Below are positions 34,376-48,475 of a stretch of DNA of 64,000 nt, in pieces (position 1 is the stretch's first letter; the number at the start of each line of letters is the position of its first letter). The position numbers and the translations under genes were made by a program. The DNA is from Epichloe hybrida (taxonomy: Eukaryota; Ascomycota; Sordariomycetes; Hypocreales; Clavicipitaceae), in NCBI GenBank assembly GCA_019022495.1, contig JAFEKR010000013.1, positions 124,001 to 188,000 of the forward strand. Direction: 5' to 3'. Below the pieces are notes generated by a model. The model was given only the letters and a program-made list of their open reading frames with translations, was not told the DNA's origin and made no database searches.

Positions 34376-37300
34376 ATTATCCCCCTACTTATAGCCAGGC
34401 TCCTAAATAGCCTTCGCTAGCTAGTACGCAGCTGCTTACTAGGTAGTAGCTAATATTAAAATAATAACAACTAGTGGCCTACCTTTACCTTTAAATCACT
34501 TACGGCTTCCTACTATATTACGCACTTTTTCCCCCCTTAACTTTAGGAATTACCCTTCAGATTCTATTATACCTTTAGTTTCCTTATGCTATTACCCCTG
34601 TTATTCCTAAGCTCTTTGCCATAAAAAACAGGTCTATTTACTTAAAAAACTATAGCTATATGTATTATTTATGTATAAGCTACTCTAAGTTTAAGAGAAG
34701 CCCTCTAATCTTACCCTCCTTACCTTAAATTAACTACTAATTCCCTTACGTTTTAATTATTAATAACGAACGTACTAAGCTTACAAAATATTATATTTAA
34801 TACATCTACTATAGTAATACTTACAAGGGGGTAGGTTAGCTCCTTCTCCCCTATATTTTACTTTCTTATTACTAACTATTTCTTTATAGGTAATAGCAAT
34901 AATAAAGGGTGATTTCGCTGATTTTCTTGCCATTTTAGATTAGATCTAAACTCTTATAAACGCTAAGGATACTAGTATTATAGCCTAAGGCCTTGTCTTT
35001 CAAGAGGAGACTTACTTCTATTTCGCTAAGTGTACGCTATCTCTTATACTTACCTTTAATTATATAAATATAGCTTACTAAATTGTGTTTAGTTTAACTA
35101 GTGCCACGAAGGTATAGCAAGTATATTATTTCCTCCCCTATTCGCTAGCTTTCCGCTTATAATTAGGTATAGTCTGCTTCTACTACCTACTAGTAGTATA
35201 TTATTTTATACTAATAACTTTTAGTTACTATATATCCCGCTCCTACTCTAGGGATTATAAGATTTACCTACCCTATTCATTCCCTTTCCACTACCTATTT
35301 GCTAATAATTCGCAGGATAATTATTAGGAATATCTTGCTATTTAGAATACATAGATGATTTTACAATTGCAGTCCTCTAATCTAGGGTACGTTCCCTAGA
35401 CCATGGCAAAACACTAGTGTTACCTTATGATATAGTAAGTAATTACTAAGAATAAGAATAACGCTAAGTATCTTGTCTAAAATAGCGAGGTATTGTCTTA
35501 CACAGGCGCTACAATCCGCGGGTTTCCTATAAAACTTGGCTCTCTTTAGGTATATTTTCCTTTATTATTTAGTAGATAGTCTAATAAGGTTTTTAATTAG
35601 AGTGTAATAGTAGCTAATAAGGCTAGGCCTTTTTTATAATTACCTTGTTCCTTATTACTTATAAATTACTTATATCTTACCACGCTTCCTACTTACTTTA
35701 CTTTAATAGAAAGCCTGAATTATATATTAAGCGCCTTCTATATCTTTTACCACTACCCACTAGTTATATTTACTCAGCTAGCCCTTCTATTTTACTAGGT
35801 ATTTATTGCCTTCACGCGTCTTCCTATAATCCCTAATTTCTTTAACTTTAAACTTATTATTATTATCTTTAAGGTTAGGTATTAGTATATCCTTATCTAA
35901 AGCGTTTTCCTAGTAATTCTATAGCTCTAACAGGCTAACGTAAAACATATTATATAGTTAACTATACTTATTAGGTAGCGCTAGTTAGTATACTTATTTA
36001 CCTATAGTATTAAGTATCTAAAACAGCCTAATAAATCTTAGGTTTAGCTTCTATTTTGCGTCCTTAAGCCTAATATTCTTTACTAATAGTAGTACTAAGT
36101 TTCCTCTTTTTAAAGTTATTAGCTAATATCTCTAGTTATAGTACTTTGCCTACGCTTTAGTAGCCCTTGCCTAGTTATATGCTAGTTTCTCCCTAATCTT
36201 ATATAGCTTTTAGACATATATATAAGCTTCTAGGACCTCCCCTTTCTTACTCTTACCCTTAAGAGCTAGGCAGAACTTAGGTAAATAACTTATAAGAGTA
36301 TAGTTAAGGGAGTAACCTATTATCCTATTAATAGCATTATTACATATAAATTAAGCTATTAGGAGTAGCTTTAGCTATAGCTATTAGTTTTCTTTAATAA
36401 AACATTATAGGTAATATTTAAGCACCTAGTTTATTCTTTCTATCTACCTATTAGTTTAGGGGTAAAACGCTATTAAAAGCCTCCGCTTCACACATAACTA
36501 GTAACATACCTCTAACCAGAATTAACTTATAAATACTAACCCTCTATTAGACATAATGCCCTCTAGCGCTCTAAATTATAGCTTAATCTCCTTATAAAAT
36601 AACTTTACTAACTTAGCTATATTAATTATAGTCTTTATAGGAAGGAAGATAAAGTACTTAGTAAATTAGTCTATAATTACTATAATTATATTAGTTTCTT
36701 GCTTGCCTAGCTATACTAGTAGTAAACCTATAATAAAGTCTATTAAGATCTCCACCTATAGTTGCCTTAGTATTAGTAGTAATTTAAGGCTTCTATATAG
36801 GCAATACCTTCTAGCTACCACGCGCTAGTATACTCTATAGCTAGATATATAGTCTAAAATAGCTTTACTTATTACTAGCTACTAATAGTAATGTTTTAGT
36901 AGCTTAAGAGTGTGTTTAGTCCTAAAGTAACCTGCTAGTAAATTATTATAGTGTAGCTATAGAAGCTCCTATTATAAGATAGGCTCCTATAGAATAACTA
37001 CCTAGTCTTTATATATTAGGAGACCTCTTATACTATATAACTATAGACTAGCCTTTCCCCTCCCTTTTACTTAGGAGTTAACCTTACCTTTACGCTTTTA
37101 TAAATCTAGATCTTAGTCCTATACCTTCTATAGTAGTTATACTAATAGTTTATTTACTATAGATTAGTAGGGATTTAGTAATATAATAGCCCCCTAAATT
37201 GCTTATACTATACTAATATCTTAGATATATACTACCTTCTCCTTAAAATCACCCTTATTTAGCTAACCTATTACTAAATCTATAGTAGCTAACTAGCCTT

Positions 37301-40300
37301 CTACCTAGGCTACTCTTACCTTAGTAAGTTCTAAGACTAGTGTTATGCTATAATTTCTTTAATATATTAGTACTTCTTCTTTTACTATATAGATATTTAC
37401 TATCTTCCTTTAAAGCTCTAGTAAGAGCGCCCTATTTAATATAGGTTTACTTTTATAATTAGACCTTCTTAATAGTGTATCCATAGGGTTATTCTTTCTT
37501 AGTCTATACTTAATTATAAAATAGAAAAGGTAGAGAAATATACACTATTATACTTATTTTCTATTTAGCTTTTACTACCTTATAAAGGTTTATAGGTTAT
37601 AATAGTCTAATAAGACCTCTATAGGTATCTCTACGCCTTTAATATAATATTACTAGTATTTAAATAACTTTACTATAGTAAGTAACTCTTAATTAGCTAT
37701 ATTATAGTTATATTTAGTATCTATAAACTTCCTTAACTAAAAGGCTACTAAATACTAATAGCCCTTATTATCCTACTAAGATAGAATTCTTACTATTATA
37801 AAAATCAAGGTATCTATCTTAATACACACTACTTAACTTAGGTTATAGTATTAGAGTAAAGGCACTTGCTAAAAGGTATCTTTTAGTTAGTTAAACGCTA
37901 ACTACTCCTTTTCTCTAAATATAAACCTCCTAGTCTAGATACTATTTTAACTACCCTTTATTAGCATATAAAGAGGTATTATAATCCTAGAGTATTTATA
38001 AATAAACTATTAATAGAAGTTATAGAATCTAAGGAATAACTATATATCCTTAAAACTTATAGGCTCCTTCTATTCCCTAATTATATTAACTTAGTAAGTA
38101 TTTATTAATATCCTATTAATAGAGAGAATAAACCCTAGGAATTTTACTAACTCCTTATAGAAAGAGCACTTAGAAGGTTTTATATATAACTCTACTAACC
38201 TTATATACTTTAAGACTTACTTAATATATTTAGTATACTCCTTTTCTATCTTAGAGAAGATTAAGATATTATCTAGATATACTATATAAATAGTGTTAAC
38301 TAGTTTATAAAGTGCCTTATAGATATAGCTTTAAAAAGTAGCTAGGGCATTAGTTAACCTAAAAGGTATTATAAGGTACTTATAGTGCCTATAATACATA
38401 TAAAAAGCTATCTTTTACTTATTACCCTCTTTAATATAAATCTAGTAGTACATATCCTTAATATTAATCTTTAAAAAGAAATAGGCCCCTTAGTATTAAT
38501 TAAGGATCTCTAAAATTAGGGGGAGAGCATAGTAATTCTTCTATATTACCTTATTAAGTCCCTAATAGTTAACGTATAGCTAGAGCGTTCTATCCTTCTT
38601 TAGTATAAATAGGATAGGCACGCCTACTAGGCTCTTTAAGGGTCTTATCTAGCCTTTCTTTAGGTTATTATTAATATATTCCTAGAGCTCTCTAAGTTTA
38701 CTTTAGGAGAGAGAATAAATTAGTTTATATAGGGGTATAGCTCCTAGTATAAGATTAATTATATAGTTAGTTAACTTTTTTAATAGGAGACTCCCTACCT
38801 TATCTAAAGTAAATATATCTTTAAACTTATATAGTTTCTCTAGGATATTCTTAATAGTTCTATATGCTTTTACCTTCTCTTTATCTTTAAGAGGTATAAA
38901 CTTATCTTTTATAATGCTTATAATAGTATATATTATTATCTTATTACACATTACCTTTATAAACTTATAGGGAGTTAGTAGCAAAAAGGCTACCCTTCTC
39001 TTTTTAAACTACTATTCTTATAAGTATAGGCATAGGTATATACATTCTTCTATAAGTATATGCATTCTAATTAATACAGGGCTTCCCTCTACTCTTAGAT
39101 CTCTATTAATAGCTATATATAGTAACTTAAGGTTTTTCTTTTTATCCTATAAGTCTTTAATTATAATAGGCACCTTATAAATACTATATTAAGGGACTAT
39201 AAAAGCCCCTACTACCTTTAAGATAAGTGCTATAGCCTTAGCCTAATTAAGCTTATAAGTCTATGTAAATTAGGCGCTTATAATGTTAATCTTAGTATAA
39301 CTATTAAGATCCGCTACTATTTTAATATCTTCATGCCTGTAAATAGTAACTAGTGTGTAAAATTAGTATCTTACTAGTACCCTAGTATCTAAGGTAAAGG
39401 TAAGGGTATTTACTTCTATCTCTAGGAGTTTCCCTAGCCTTCTTACTAGTCTTTCTTTAGCTTATTATAATTATAAATAAGGTGCTTAGTACTACTATAA
39501 TTATAGCATTACTTTCTTCCTTAAGGTCTATTATTATTTAGGTAGGTAGCTAGGGTTCTCTCCTTATCCTTATCCTTATCTCTTTAGTCCCTATTTAGCT
39601 AATACCCTTATAAGGAATTATATCTTTAGTATTAAGCTACCTTATATAGGCCTTTCTCTTTTAAATTATTTAGCTTTTGCTTATTCTTTAATATTACCTC
39701 CTAGAATTACTAGGTAAGTTATATAATATCTTCTTATGTTAGGCTAGTGATATTTATGTGTAGGTTAATATAATCTTATAAGTTAGGAAGTAACTTTACA
39801 AAGAATATAAAAGCACAGGTCTTCTCTAGAGCTTACTCTAGGTATTTCTCTAGTAAATCTAGGTAAATACTAAACTTAATAAGACTTTAACCTTTCTTTT
39901 ACTTTATGTTCTCTAGTTATATAGCTATTTATGTGTTATAGCTTATAGAATCCTTAAGTAGTATAAGGGTCTATTCCTAGAACTTATCCTAGTTGTTCTT
40001 AGGGTGATTATAGCTATTAGCTAGTTATTCTTTAATGTATTGGTCCTATCTAGCCTAATAGTTTATATATATAGTTAAGTGTGAAAAAAATCTTTTAGTT
40101 ATTACAATAGTACTTTTTCTTTACCCCCTTAAAGGCATAGTTAAGGTTATTTAGCTATATCTTATACTTTTATAGGTTTATAGGGCATTAGAGTTCTGTA
40201 ATATTTTAGACCTTAACTTCTTAGCTACTAAGACTTAAGAATATACTAGCCTTTTAACCCCTTTTTATTAGCTCTCCTTCCTTATAAAGTTATAGTAAGT

Positions 40301-40557
40301 TCGTAAGTTCTTATTCCTATTCTTATAGTTCTTTAAGTCACTTTAAATAAGTAATTTATTCTTAAATCGCTATCTCTTCTACCCCTATAGTAGAGGATTT
40401 AGTCTTAGATAGGGTTCTTATAGAATATAGTATATTACTAGCTATAGTATTACTCTTATTTAGTGGGTCCTAGGGAATATGTAGTATTACTCTAGTAAAT
40501 TAGGTAGTTCTCCCTCTTATATTACTCTTAGGTAGCTAGTGGGAGAAGCTTTAGAAT
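34376..40557 (-). pseudogene. Ty3/gypsy chromovirus A2, complete but RIP-inactivated
   Basis: Minus-strand order: gag (about 39480-40500), protease (about 39000-39400), RT (about 37950-38705), RNase H (37500-37930), integrase (36200-37250), chromodomain (35640-35860) and a 3' region (34400-35600). A stop-free minus stretch at 38703-38984 covers the end of protease and RT entry: KFKDIFTLDKVGSLLLKKL, then PLYKLIYSLS. YLDNILIF at about 38252-38281 stands for YxDD. Chromodomain text NKYLVK.KG and VVVKDIEGA.YIIQAFY (dots are stops) lies near 35700-35800. It is the youngest element of its nest. Length with LTRs is 6586 bp. Confidence 0.9.
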
Positions 40558-40759
40558 TATAAGAATAAAGGGATAGCTAGGTAAGAGGTATAAGGGGCAC
40601 TTATATATTAACTAAAGCTTACTAGGTCTAAGTGTGTTATGTATGCAAGTCGCTAGCTTATAGCTAGTGGCTTGCTAGTATTATGTGGACCTAGCCCTAG
40701 GGCGTGGTGTGCCCGCCAGGTGGTGCGCTGGCGCACTAGTGTTGTGAGTGCGCCTCACA
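40558..40759 (-). repeat. 5' LTR of gypsy A2 (202 bp)
   Basis: Inner end tataagaataaaggg (TGTGAGAACAAAGGG before RIP), outer end gcgcctcaca intact. The outer 80 bp keep CpG, CpA and TpG while the inner 120 bp are mutated. Followed by gtttg at 40760-40764. Confidence 0.9.
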
Positions 40760-40764
40760 GTTTG

Positions 40765-43700
40765 CCCTTAGCTTTTTATTATCTATTTGCTAGGGCTTTA
40801 CTAATATTTTAATAGGAGGACCTAGAGGATGCCATAGCTATGTAGGAAGCGCGCATAGTTCTTTAGCTCCGTTTATTAAATCTAGGCTACGTTACCTAGG
40901 CTATAGCGGTGCACTACTTCTTCTATACTATAGAGAAGGTAATTTAGGCTAACGAGAATAAGGCGGAGTATAGGTTTATTAATAGCAAGGTTATCTCCTA
41001 TCTAGGGGCTATAATAAAGGGTTTTCTAGTTGCTTTACTTACGCTTTAGGCGCTATTTCCTTTGTTTTTCTATAACGTAATGCAGGCCTCTAGGTAGAAT
41101 TTCTAGGCAACTAATGATATTAAGCCTTTACTATAGTAATATTATTCCTTAGTGCTTGTGATTCGCTTATAACTTACTATGCTTCCTCCTTGTTTTACTT
41201 TAATAGAAGGCCTAAATTATGCGTTAAGCGCCTTCTATATCTTTTACTACTACTTATTAATTATATTTGCTTAGCTAACCCTTTTATTTTACTAGGTATT
41301 TATTACCTTTATAAGTCTTCCTATAATCCTTAACTTCTTTAACTTTAAATTTATTATCTTTATCTTTAAGGTCTAGTATTAGTATTTCTTTGTCTATAAT
41401 GTCTTTCTAGTAATTCTATAGCTCTAACAAACTAACGTGGAATATATTATATAGTTAACTATACTTATTAGGTAGCGCTAGTTAGTACGCTTATTTGCCT
41501 ATAGCATTAAGTATTTAAAACAGCCTAATAAATCTAGGGGTTAGCTTCTATTTTACGTCCTTAAGTCTAATATTCTTTGCTAATAGTAGTACTAAGTCTC
41601 CTCTTTTTAAGGTTAATAGCTAGTGTTATTAGTTATAATACTTCGCCTATGCTTTAGTAGCTTTTACCTAGTTATATACTAGTTTCTTCCTAACCTTATG
41701 TAACTTCTATACATATATATAAGCTTCTAGGACCTCCCTCTTCTTACTCTTACCCTTAAGAGCTAGATAAAACTTAGGCAAATAGCCTATAAGAGTGTAG
41801 TTAGGGGAGTAACTTATTATCCTATTAATAGTATTATTACACGCGAATTAAGCTATTAGGAGTAGTTTTAGCTATAGCTATTAGTTTTCTTTAATAAAGT
41901 ATTATAAGTAATATTTAAGCACTTAGTTTATTCTCTTTATTTACCTATTAGTTTAGGGGTAAAACGCTATTAAAAGCCTACGCTTTACATATAATAAGTA
42001 ACATATATCTAACTAGAATTAGCTTATAAATACTAATCCTCTGTTAGATATAATACCCTCTAGCGCCCTAAATTAAAGCTTAATCTCCTTATAAAATAAC
42101 TTTGCTAATTTAGCTATATTAACTATAGTCTTTATAAGGAGGAAGATAGAGTACTTAGTAAATTAGTTTATAATTACTAGGATTATGTTAGTTTCTTACT
42201 TACCTAGCTATACTAGTAGTAAACCTATAATAAAGTCTATTAAGATCTCCACCTATAGTTACCTTAGTATTAGTAGCAATTTAAGGCTTCTATATAGGCG
42301 GTGCTATCTAGCTACTATACGCTAGCATACTCCATAGCTAGATATATAGTCTAAAATAGCTTTACTTATTACTAGCTACTAATAGTAATATTTTAGTAGC
42401 TTAAGAGTGTATTTAGTCCCAAAGTAACCTACTAATAAATTATTATAGTATAGCTATAAAAGCTCCTATTATAAGATAGGCTCTTATAGAATAACTACTT
42501 AGTCTTTATATATTAGAAGACCTCTTATGCTATATAACTATAGACTAGCTTTTCCCCTCCCTTTTACTTAGGAGTTAACCTTACCTTTATACTTTTATAA
42601 ATCTAAATCTTAGTCCTATACCTTCTATAGTAGTTATGCTAATAGTTTATTTACTATAGATTAGTAGGGATTTAGTAATATAATAGCCCCCTAAATTACT
42701 TATACTATACTAATATCTTAGATATATGCTACTTTCTCCTTAAAATTACCCTTATTTAGCTAACCTATTACTAGATCTATAGTAGCTAACTAGCCTTCTA
42801 TCTAGGCTACTCTTACCTTAGTAAGTTCTAAGACGAGTATTATACTATAACTTCTTTAATATATTAGTACTTCTTCTTTTACTATATAGATATTTACTAT
42901 CTTCCTTTAAAGCTCTAGTAAGAGCGCCTTATTTAATATAAGTTTACCCTTATAATTAGACCTTCTTAATAGTGTATTTATAAGGTTACTCTTTCCTAGT
43001 CTATACTTAATTATAAAATAGAAAGAGCAAAGGAATATATATTATTATGCTTATTTTCTATTTAGCTTTTACTACCTTATAAAAGTCTATAGGTTATAAT
43101 AGTTTAATAGGACCTCCATAGGTATCTCTATGCCTTTAATATAATATTACTAGTGTTTAAATAACTTTACTATAGTAAGTAACTCTTAATTAGTATGTTG
43201 TAGTTATGTTTAGTATCTATAAACTTCCTTAACTAAAAGGCTACTAGATACTAATAGCCCTTATTATCCTACTAAGATAGGATTCTTACTATTATAAAAA
43301 TTAAGGTATTTATCTTAATACACACTGCTTAACTTAGGTTATAGTATTAGAGTAAAGGCGCTTACTAAAAGGCATCTTTTAGCTAGTTAAACACTAACTA
43401 TTCCTTTTCTCTAAATATAAACCTCCTAGTCTAGATACTATTTTAACTACCTTTTATTAGCGTATAAAGAGGTACTATAATCCTAGAGTATTTGTAAATA
43501 AACCATTAATAAAAGTTATAGAATCTAAGGAATAACTATATATTCTTAAAACTTATAGGCTCTTTCTATTCCCTAATTATATTAACTTAGTAAGTATTTA
43601 TTAATATCCTATTAATAAAGAGAATAAACCCTAGGAATTTTACTAACTTCTTATAAAAAAAGCACTTAGAGGGTTTTATATATAACTCTACTAACCTTAT

Positions 43701-46055
43701 GCGCTCTAGGACTTACTTAATATATTTAGTATACTTCTCTTCTATCTTAAAGAAAATTAAGATATTATCTAAATACACTATATAAATAGTGTTAACTAGC
43801 CTATAAAGCACCTTATAAATATAGCTTTAAAAAGTAGCTAGGGCATTAGTTAACCTAAAAGGTATTATAAGGTACTTATAGTGCTTATAATATATATAAA
43901 AAGCTATCTTTTACTTATTACCCTCTTTAATATAAATTTAGTAGTATATATCCTTAATATTAATCTTTAAAAAGAAATAGGCCCCTTAGTATTAATTAAG
44001 GATCTCTGAAATTAGGGGGAGAGCGTAGTAATTCTTTTATATTACCTTATTAAGTCCCTAATAGTTAACACATAGCTAGAGTGTTCTATCTTTCTTTAGT
44101 ATAAATAGAATAGGCACGCCTACGAGGCTCTTTAAGGGTCTTATCTAGCCTTTCTTTAGGTTATTATTAATATATTCCTAGAGCTCTCTAAGTTTACTTT
44201 AGGAGAGAGGATAGATTAGTCTATATAGGGGTGTAGCTCCTAGTATAAGATTAATTATATAGTTAGTTAACTTCTTTAATAGAAGACTCCTTACCTTATC
44301 TAAAGCAAATATATTTTTAAACTTATATAGTTCCTCTAGGATATCCTTAATAGTTTTGTATACTTTTGCCTTCTCTTTATTTTTAAGGGGTATAAACTTA
44401 TTTTCTATAATACTTATAATAGTATATACTATAGTCTTATTATATATTACCTTTATAAACTTATAAGAAGTTAGTAGTAAAAAGGCTACCTTTCTCTTTT
44501 TAAACTACTATTCTTATAAGTATAAGCATAGGTATATATATTCTTCTATAAGTATATGTATTCTAATTAATATAAGGCTTCCCTTTACTCTTAGGTCCTT
44601 ATTAATAGCTATATATAGTAACTTAAGGTCTTTCTCTTTGCCCTATAAATCTTTAATTATAATAAGCACCTTATAGACACTATATTAAGGGACTATTAAA
44701 GCCCTTACTACCTTTAAGATAGGTGCTGTAGCCTTAGCCTAATTAAGCTTATAAGTCTATGCGAATGAAGCGCTTATAATATTAATCTTAGCGTAACTAT
44801 TAAGATCCGCTACTATTTTAATATCTTTATGCTTATAAATAGTAACTAGTATATAAAATTAGCATCCTACTAGTACCCTAGTATCTAAGGTAAAGGTAAA
44901 GGCTTTTACTTTTACCTCTAGGAGTTTCCCTAGCCTTCTTACTAGTTTTTCTTTAGCTTATTATAATTATAAATAAGATACTTAGTACTACTATAATTAT
45001 AGCACTACCTTCTTCCTTAGGGTCTATTATTATTTAGGTAGGTAGCTAGGGTCCTTTCCTTATCCTTATCCTTATCTCTTTAGTCCCTATTTAGCTAGTA
45101 CCCTTATAAGGAATTACGTCTTTAGTGTTAAGCTGCCTTATATAGGCCCTTCTTTTCTAAATTATATAGCTTTTACTTATTCTTTAATATTACCTCCTAG
45201 AATTACTAGGTAAGTTATATAATATCTTCTTGTGTTAGGCTAGTAATATCCGTGTGTAAGTTAATATAATCTTATAAGTTAGGAAGTAACTTTATAAAGA
45301 ATATAAGGGCATAGGTTTTCTCTAGAGCTTACTCTAGGTATTTCTCTAGTGAATCTAGGTAGATACTAAACTTAATAGGACTCTAACTCTCCTTTTACTT
45401 TATGTTTTCTAGTTATATAGCTATTTATATATTATAGCTTATAAAATCCTTAAGTAGCGTAAGGGTCTATTCCTAGAACTTATCCTAGTTATCCTTAAGG
45501 TAATTATAGCTATTAGCTAGTTATTCTTTAATGTATTAATCCTATCTAGCCTAATAGTTTGTATATATATAGTTAAGTATAAAGAGAATTTTTTAGTTAT
45601 GATAATAGTACTTCTTCTTTGCCCCCTTAAAGGTATAGTTAAGGTTATTTAGCTATATCTTATACTTCTATAGGTTTATAAGGTATTAGAGTTCTATAAT
45701 ATTTTAGACCTTAACCTCTTAACTACTAAGACTTAAGGATATACTAGCCTTTTAACCCCTTTTTATTAGCTTTTCTCCCCTATAAAGTTATAGTAAATTA
45801 GTAAGTTCCTATTCCTATTCTTATAGTTCTTTAAGTTACTCTAGATAAGTAATTTATTCTTAAATTACTACCTCTTTTACCCCTATAGTAAAGGATTTAG
45901 TCTTAGAGAGGGTTCTTATAAAATATAACATATTACTAGCTATAATATTACCCTTATTTAGTAGGTCCTAGGGAATATATAGTATTACTTTAGTAAATTA
46001 GGTAGTTCTTCTCCTTATATTACTCTTAGGTAGCTAGTAGGAGAAGCTTTAGAAT
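40765..46055 (-). pseudogene. Ty3/gypsy chromovirus A1, main part (gag to chromodomain)
   Basis: Resumes A1 after the A2 insertion. Minus-strand order: gag (about 44950-46000), protease (44500-44900), RT (43450-44215), RNase H (43000-43430), integrase (41700-42750), chromodomain (41180-41350), then the start of the 3' region (40765-41150). YLDNILIFFK lies at about 43755-43785. It is collinear with A2 except between chromodomain and 3' LTR, where the two differ clearly, so A1/A4 and A2/A3 look like two subfamilies. Rejoined length is about 6.56 kb. Saturated RIP; no active frame. Confidence 0.9.
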
Positions 46056-46245
46056 TATAAAAATAAGGGATAGCTAGGTAAGGGGTATAGGGGTACTTAT
46101 ATATTAACTAAAGCTTACTAGGTCTAGGTGTGTTATACGTGTAAGTCACTAACTTATAGCTAGTGGCTCGCTAGTGTCACGTGGACCTAGCCCTATAGCG
46201 TGGTGCGCTGGCGGGGTGCACCTGTGTTGTGAGTGGGGCCTCACA
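46056..46245 (-). repeat. 5' LTR of gypsy A1 (190 bp), followed by TSD ctagc
   Basis: Inner end tataaaaataaggg, outer end gtggggcctcaca. The outer 80 bp are unmutated, including gcgctggcggggtgcacctg; the inner part is RIP-mutated. ctagc at 46246-46250 is the right target-duplication copy. Confidence 0.9.
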
Positions 46246-46250
46246 CTAGC

Positions 46251-48475
46251 ATCCTTCCTTACCACACACATAGCACTTCTTTATATAAGGATTGCCTTCT
46301 CTTCCTTATAGTTTTAAGGGGTATTAGGTCTCTTTTCCCTTCCTATTATATCTTTAGTTAGTCTAGAATTATTCTAGGGTTATGGCTTTAGTTAGGAATT
46401 ATTAATAGTTCTTTTTCTTTTCCTTAATAAGATAGAGGGTTATTCTAATCTATTTGTAAAACTCTTATAGTCTATTTAGCGGATTTATAATAGCTTCTTT
46501 ACACTCTAGAATACTATAATAGGCTTAGATAAGTTAATTCTAGAGTACCCTTTTAGTTTAGCTTACCTTAGGCACTACTTATTATAAGATAGCTAGTCTC
46601 TCTATAAGCTTATTAAAGTATTTAATTATTAACTTACTTAGATTATTATTTACTATTCCTCGTAAGGAAGCGTTATTCTATTCTAGCAGGTATCTCTGCT
46701 ATATATCCTTGGTTTTAAATCATTCTCTTATATAGCTAATAAGCATAAGGAGATCTTATAGTTACCTAGGTTTAGAGAGGTAGTTTATATAGTATTATAG
46801 TGCTTTACCTTTAAGTATAACCTTAAAAGCGTAACTAGCTTATTTAGGTTAGATATTAAGTAACTCACACTTTTTATAGAATATTTAAAGCTTTAATTTA
46901 AGGATATTATAGTTATTAGCGCTATAGAGTTTTTCTTTAGGGTATACCTTAAATAGGTTAATAATTTACTTTAGTAAAGGTCTCTATATCTATAGGGGTC
47001 CTCTAGATACTTCCCTTTATATTTATAGAAGGGATAGTAAGGTCTTTAGGAAGTAAGAGAGTAGCTTTATAGGTAGCACCCTTAGGGCTTATTATTCCCT
47101 CTAATCCTTCTCTTTCTTATATTAAGGAGGAGGAAGTGTAGCTCCTTAAGCTATGCTAATAGGGGTACTACTAGCCCTAGGTAGTAAAGGCTACCTCTAT
47201 TAGTAATTCTCCTATTTAGAGGCATTATTAGTAGTATTACTAGGGTAATACTACTAACTTGCCTCTAGTAAAGGTATAGGTAGGGGAGTTACCTATAGAT
47301 GCTTATAAATAGCATCCTTAGGCGGTCGTAATACTAGGTTAATTAACCTTCCTAGGGGAGATTAGCTAGGCCTTTCTAGAGGGGATTAACTTAGTCTTCC
47401 TAAGGGAGTCTAGCTTATTAATCCTTTTAATAGTAATTATACTAATAGGTAGGGTAAAGGGGTAGGTTATCTAGTTCTAATATTACTATTGTCTAGTAAA
47501 TTATAGAAGAACTCTTTATTCTAGAAGTTTTTCCTAAAGCCTATATACTTCTTCCTAGCCTCTTTAATTTCTTTAAGGGTTTAAAATTAGAATTCTTCTT
47601 AGTTTACTACTTCTTTAAGGTTATTTACTATCTTAGTGCCTTTTCTAATAGTTATATACACTCTATTATAAAGGAGATAGTCTTAAAGTCTATTCTAGGA
47701 AAGGTCTCTCCCTTTTATAAACTTATCCCTTAACTATTTATAGAAGTTATTACTAAATTTAGAGAAGAGTATTCTTTTAAATAACCCTTATTCCTTATAT
47801 TATTTAGTCTTTATAAGGATATAGAGGCTAATTTCCTTAGGTATTATTATCTCTTTATACTTAGAACTTCCTATTTATTAGAGTAGTTATTCTATAATAT
47901 ATTATTAAAGCCTTATAGAGATATAGGGGTATAGGTTAGTGTAAATAGGGGTTTTCCCTTTATTAAGGTATTTATTACTATCTCCTGTTTTAATACCTTC
48001 TATAGTATTATTATAGCTATTAGTCTCGCTAGGAACTCTAAATTAACTAGAGGTCCTAGATAGTCTAGCTATATCTAATATTCTAGCTAATTAAGGGAAG
48101 CAGATCTTGTGATATAAGGAGAAAAGGGGTATAACTATGATTTTATAATGTATTATGGATGTAAAGGATCACGAGGTAAGGCGGTTAACTTTAAATACAT
48201 AATAAAACGCATAATAAAGAAAGATAAGGGGATAGCTTAGCTACTAGTGTTAAACCTTTCTTTATTATTTCGAAGTTTATATAGATATAGATATTAATAC
48301 TAAAGTAAGAAGAGAGCTATATTATACCTTTCTATTAGTATAACTTATTATTAAACGTAGCCCTCCTATTTTATAGGGTAAGTTATTATTAGATAAGCTA
48401 CCTCTTCTAATTAACCTTGCTAATCTATAGTGTTCGAAGACTACGTGGTTATCTGTGAAGGTAACCACTAATTAG
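46251..48475 (-). pseudogene. Copia B, gag with split zinc knuckle
   Basis: Minus-strand Gag of element B. The zinc knuckle begins at about 46256-46290 with KKCYVCGKEGC. The A1 insertion cuts directly after this cysteine, and the rest (SKHPKENCKK) lies at about 33065-33090. The frame upstream, to about 48400, is full of RIP stops. The primer-binding area next to the LTR reads ctaattagtggttacc in element orientation. Confidence 0.85.

Noticed and set aside
35645..35836. Plus-strand open frame of 63 residues
   Set aside because: Antisense of the A2 chromodomain, which is recognisable on the minus strand.
38703..38984. 93-residue open frame as an independent small gene
   Set aside because: It is the protease-RT junction of the A2 polyprotein that happens to lack RIP stops; the same region is recognisable in A3 and A1.
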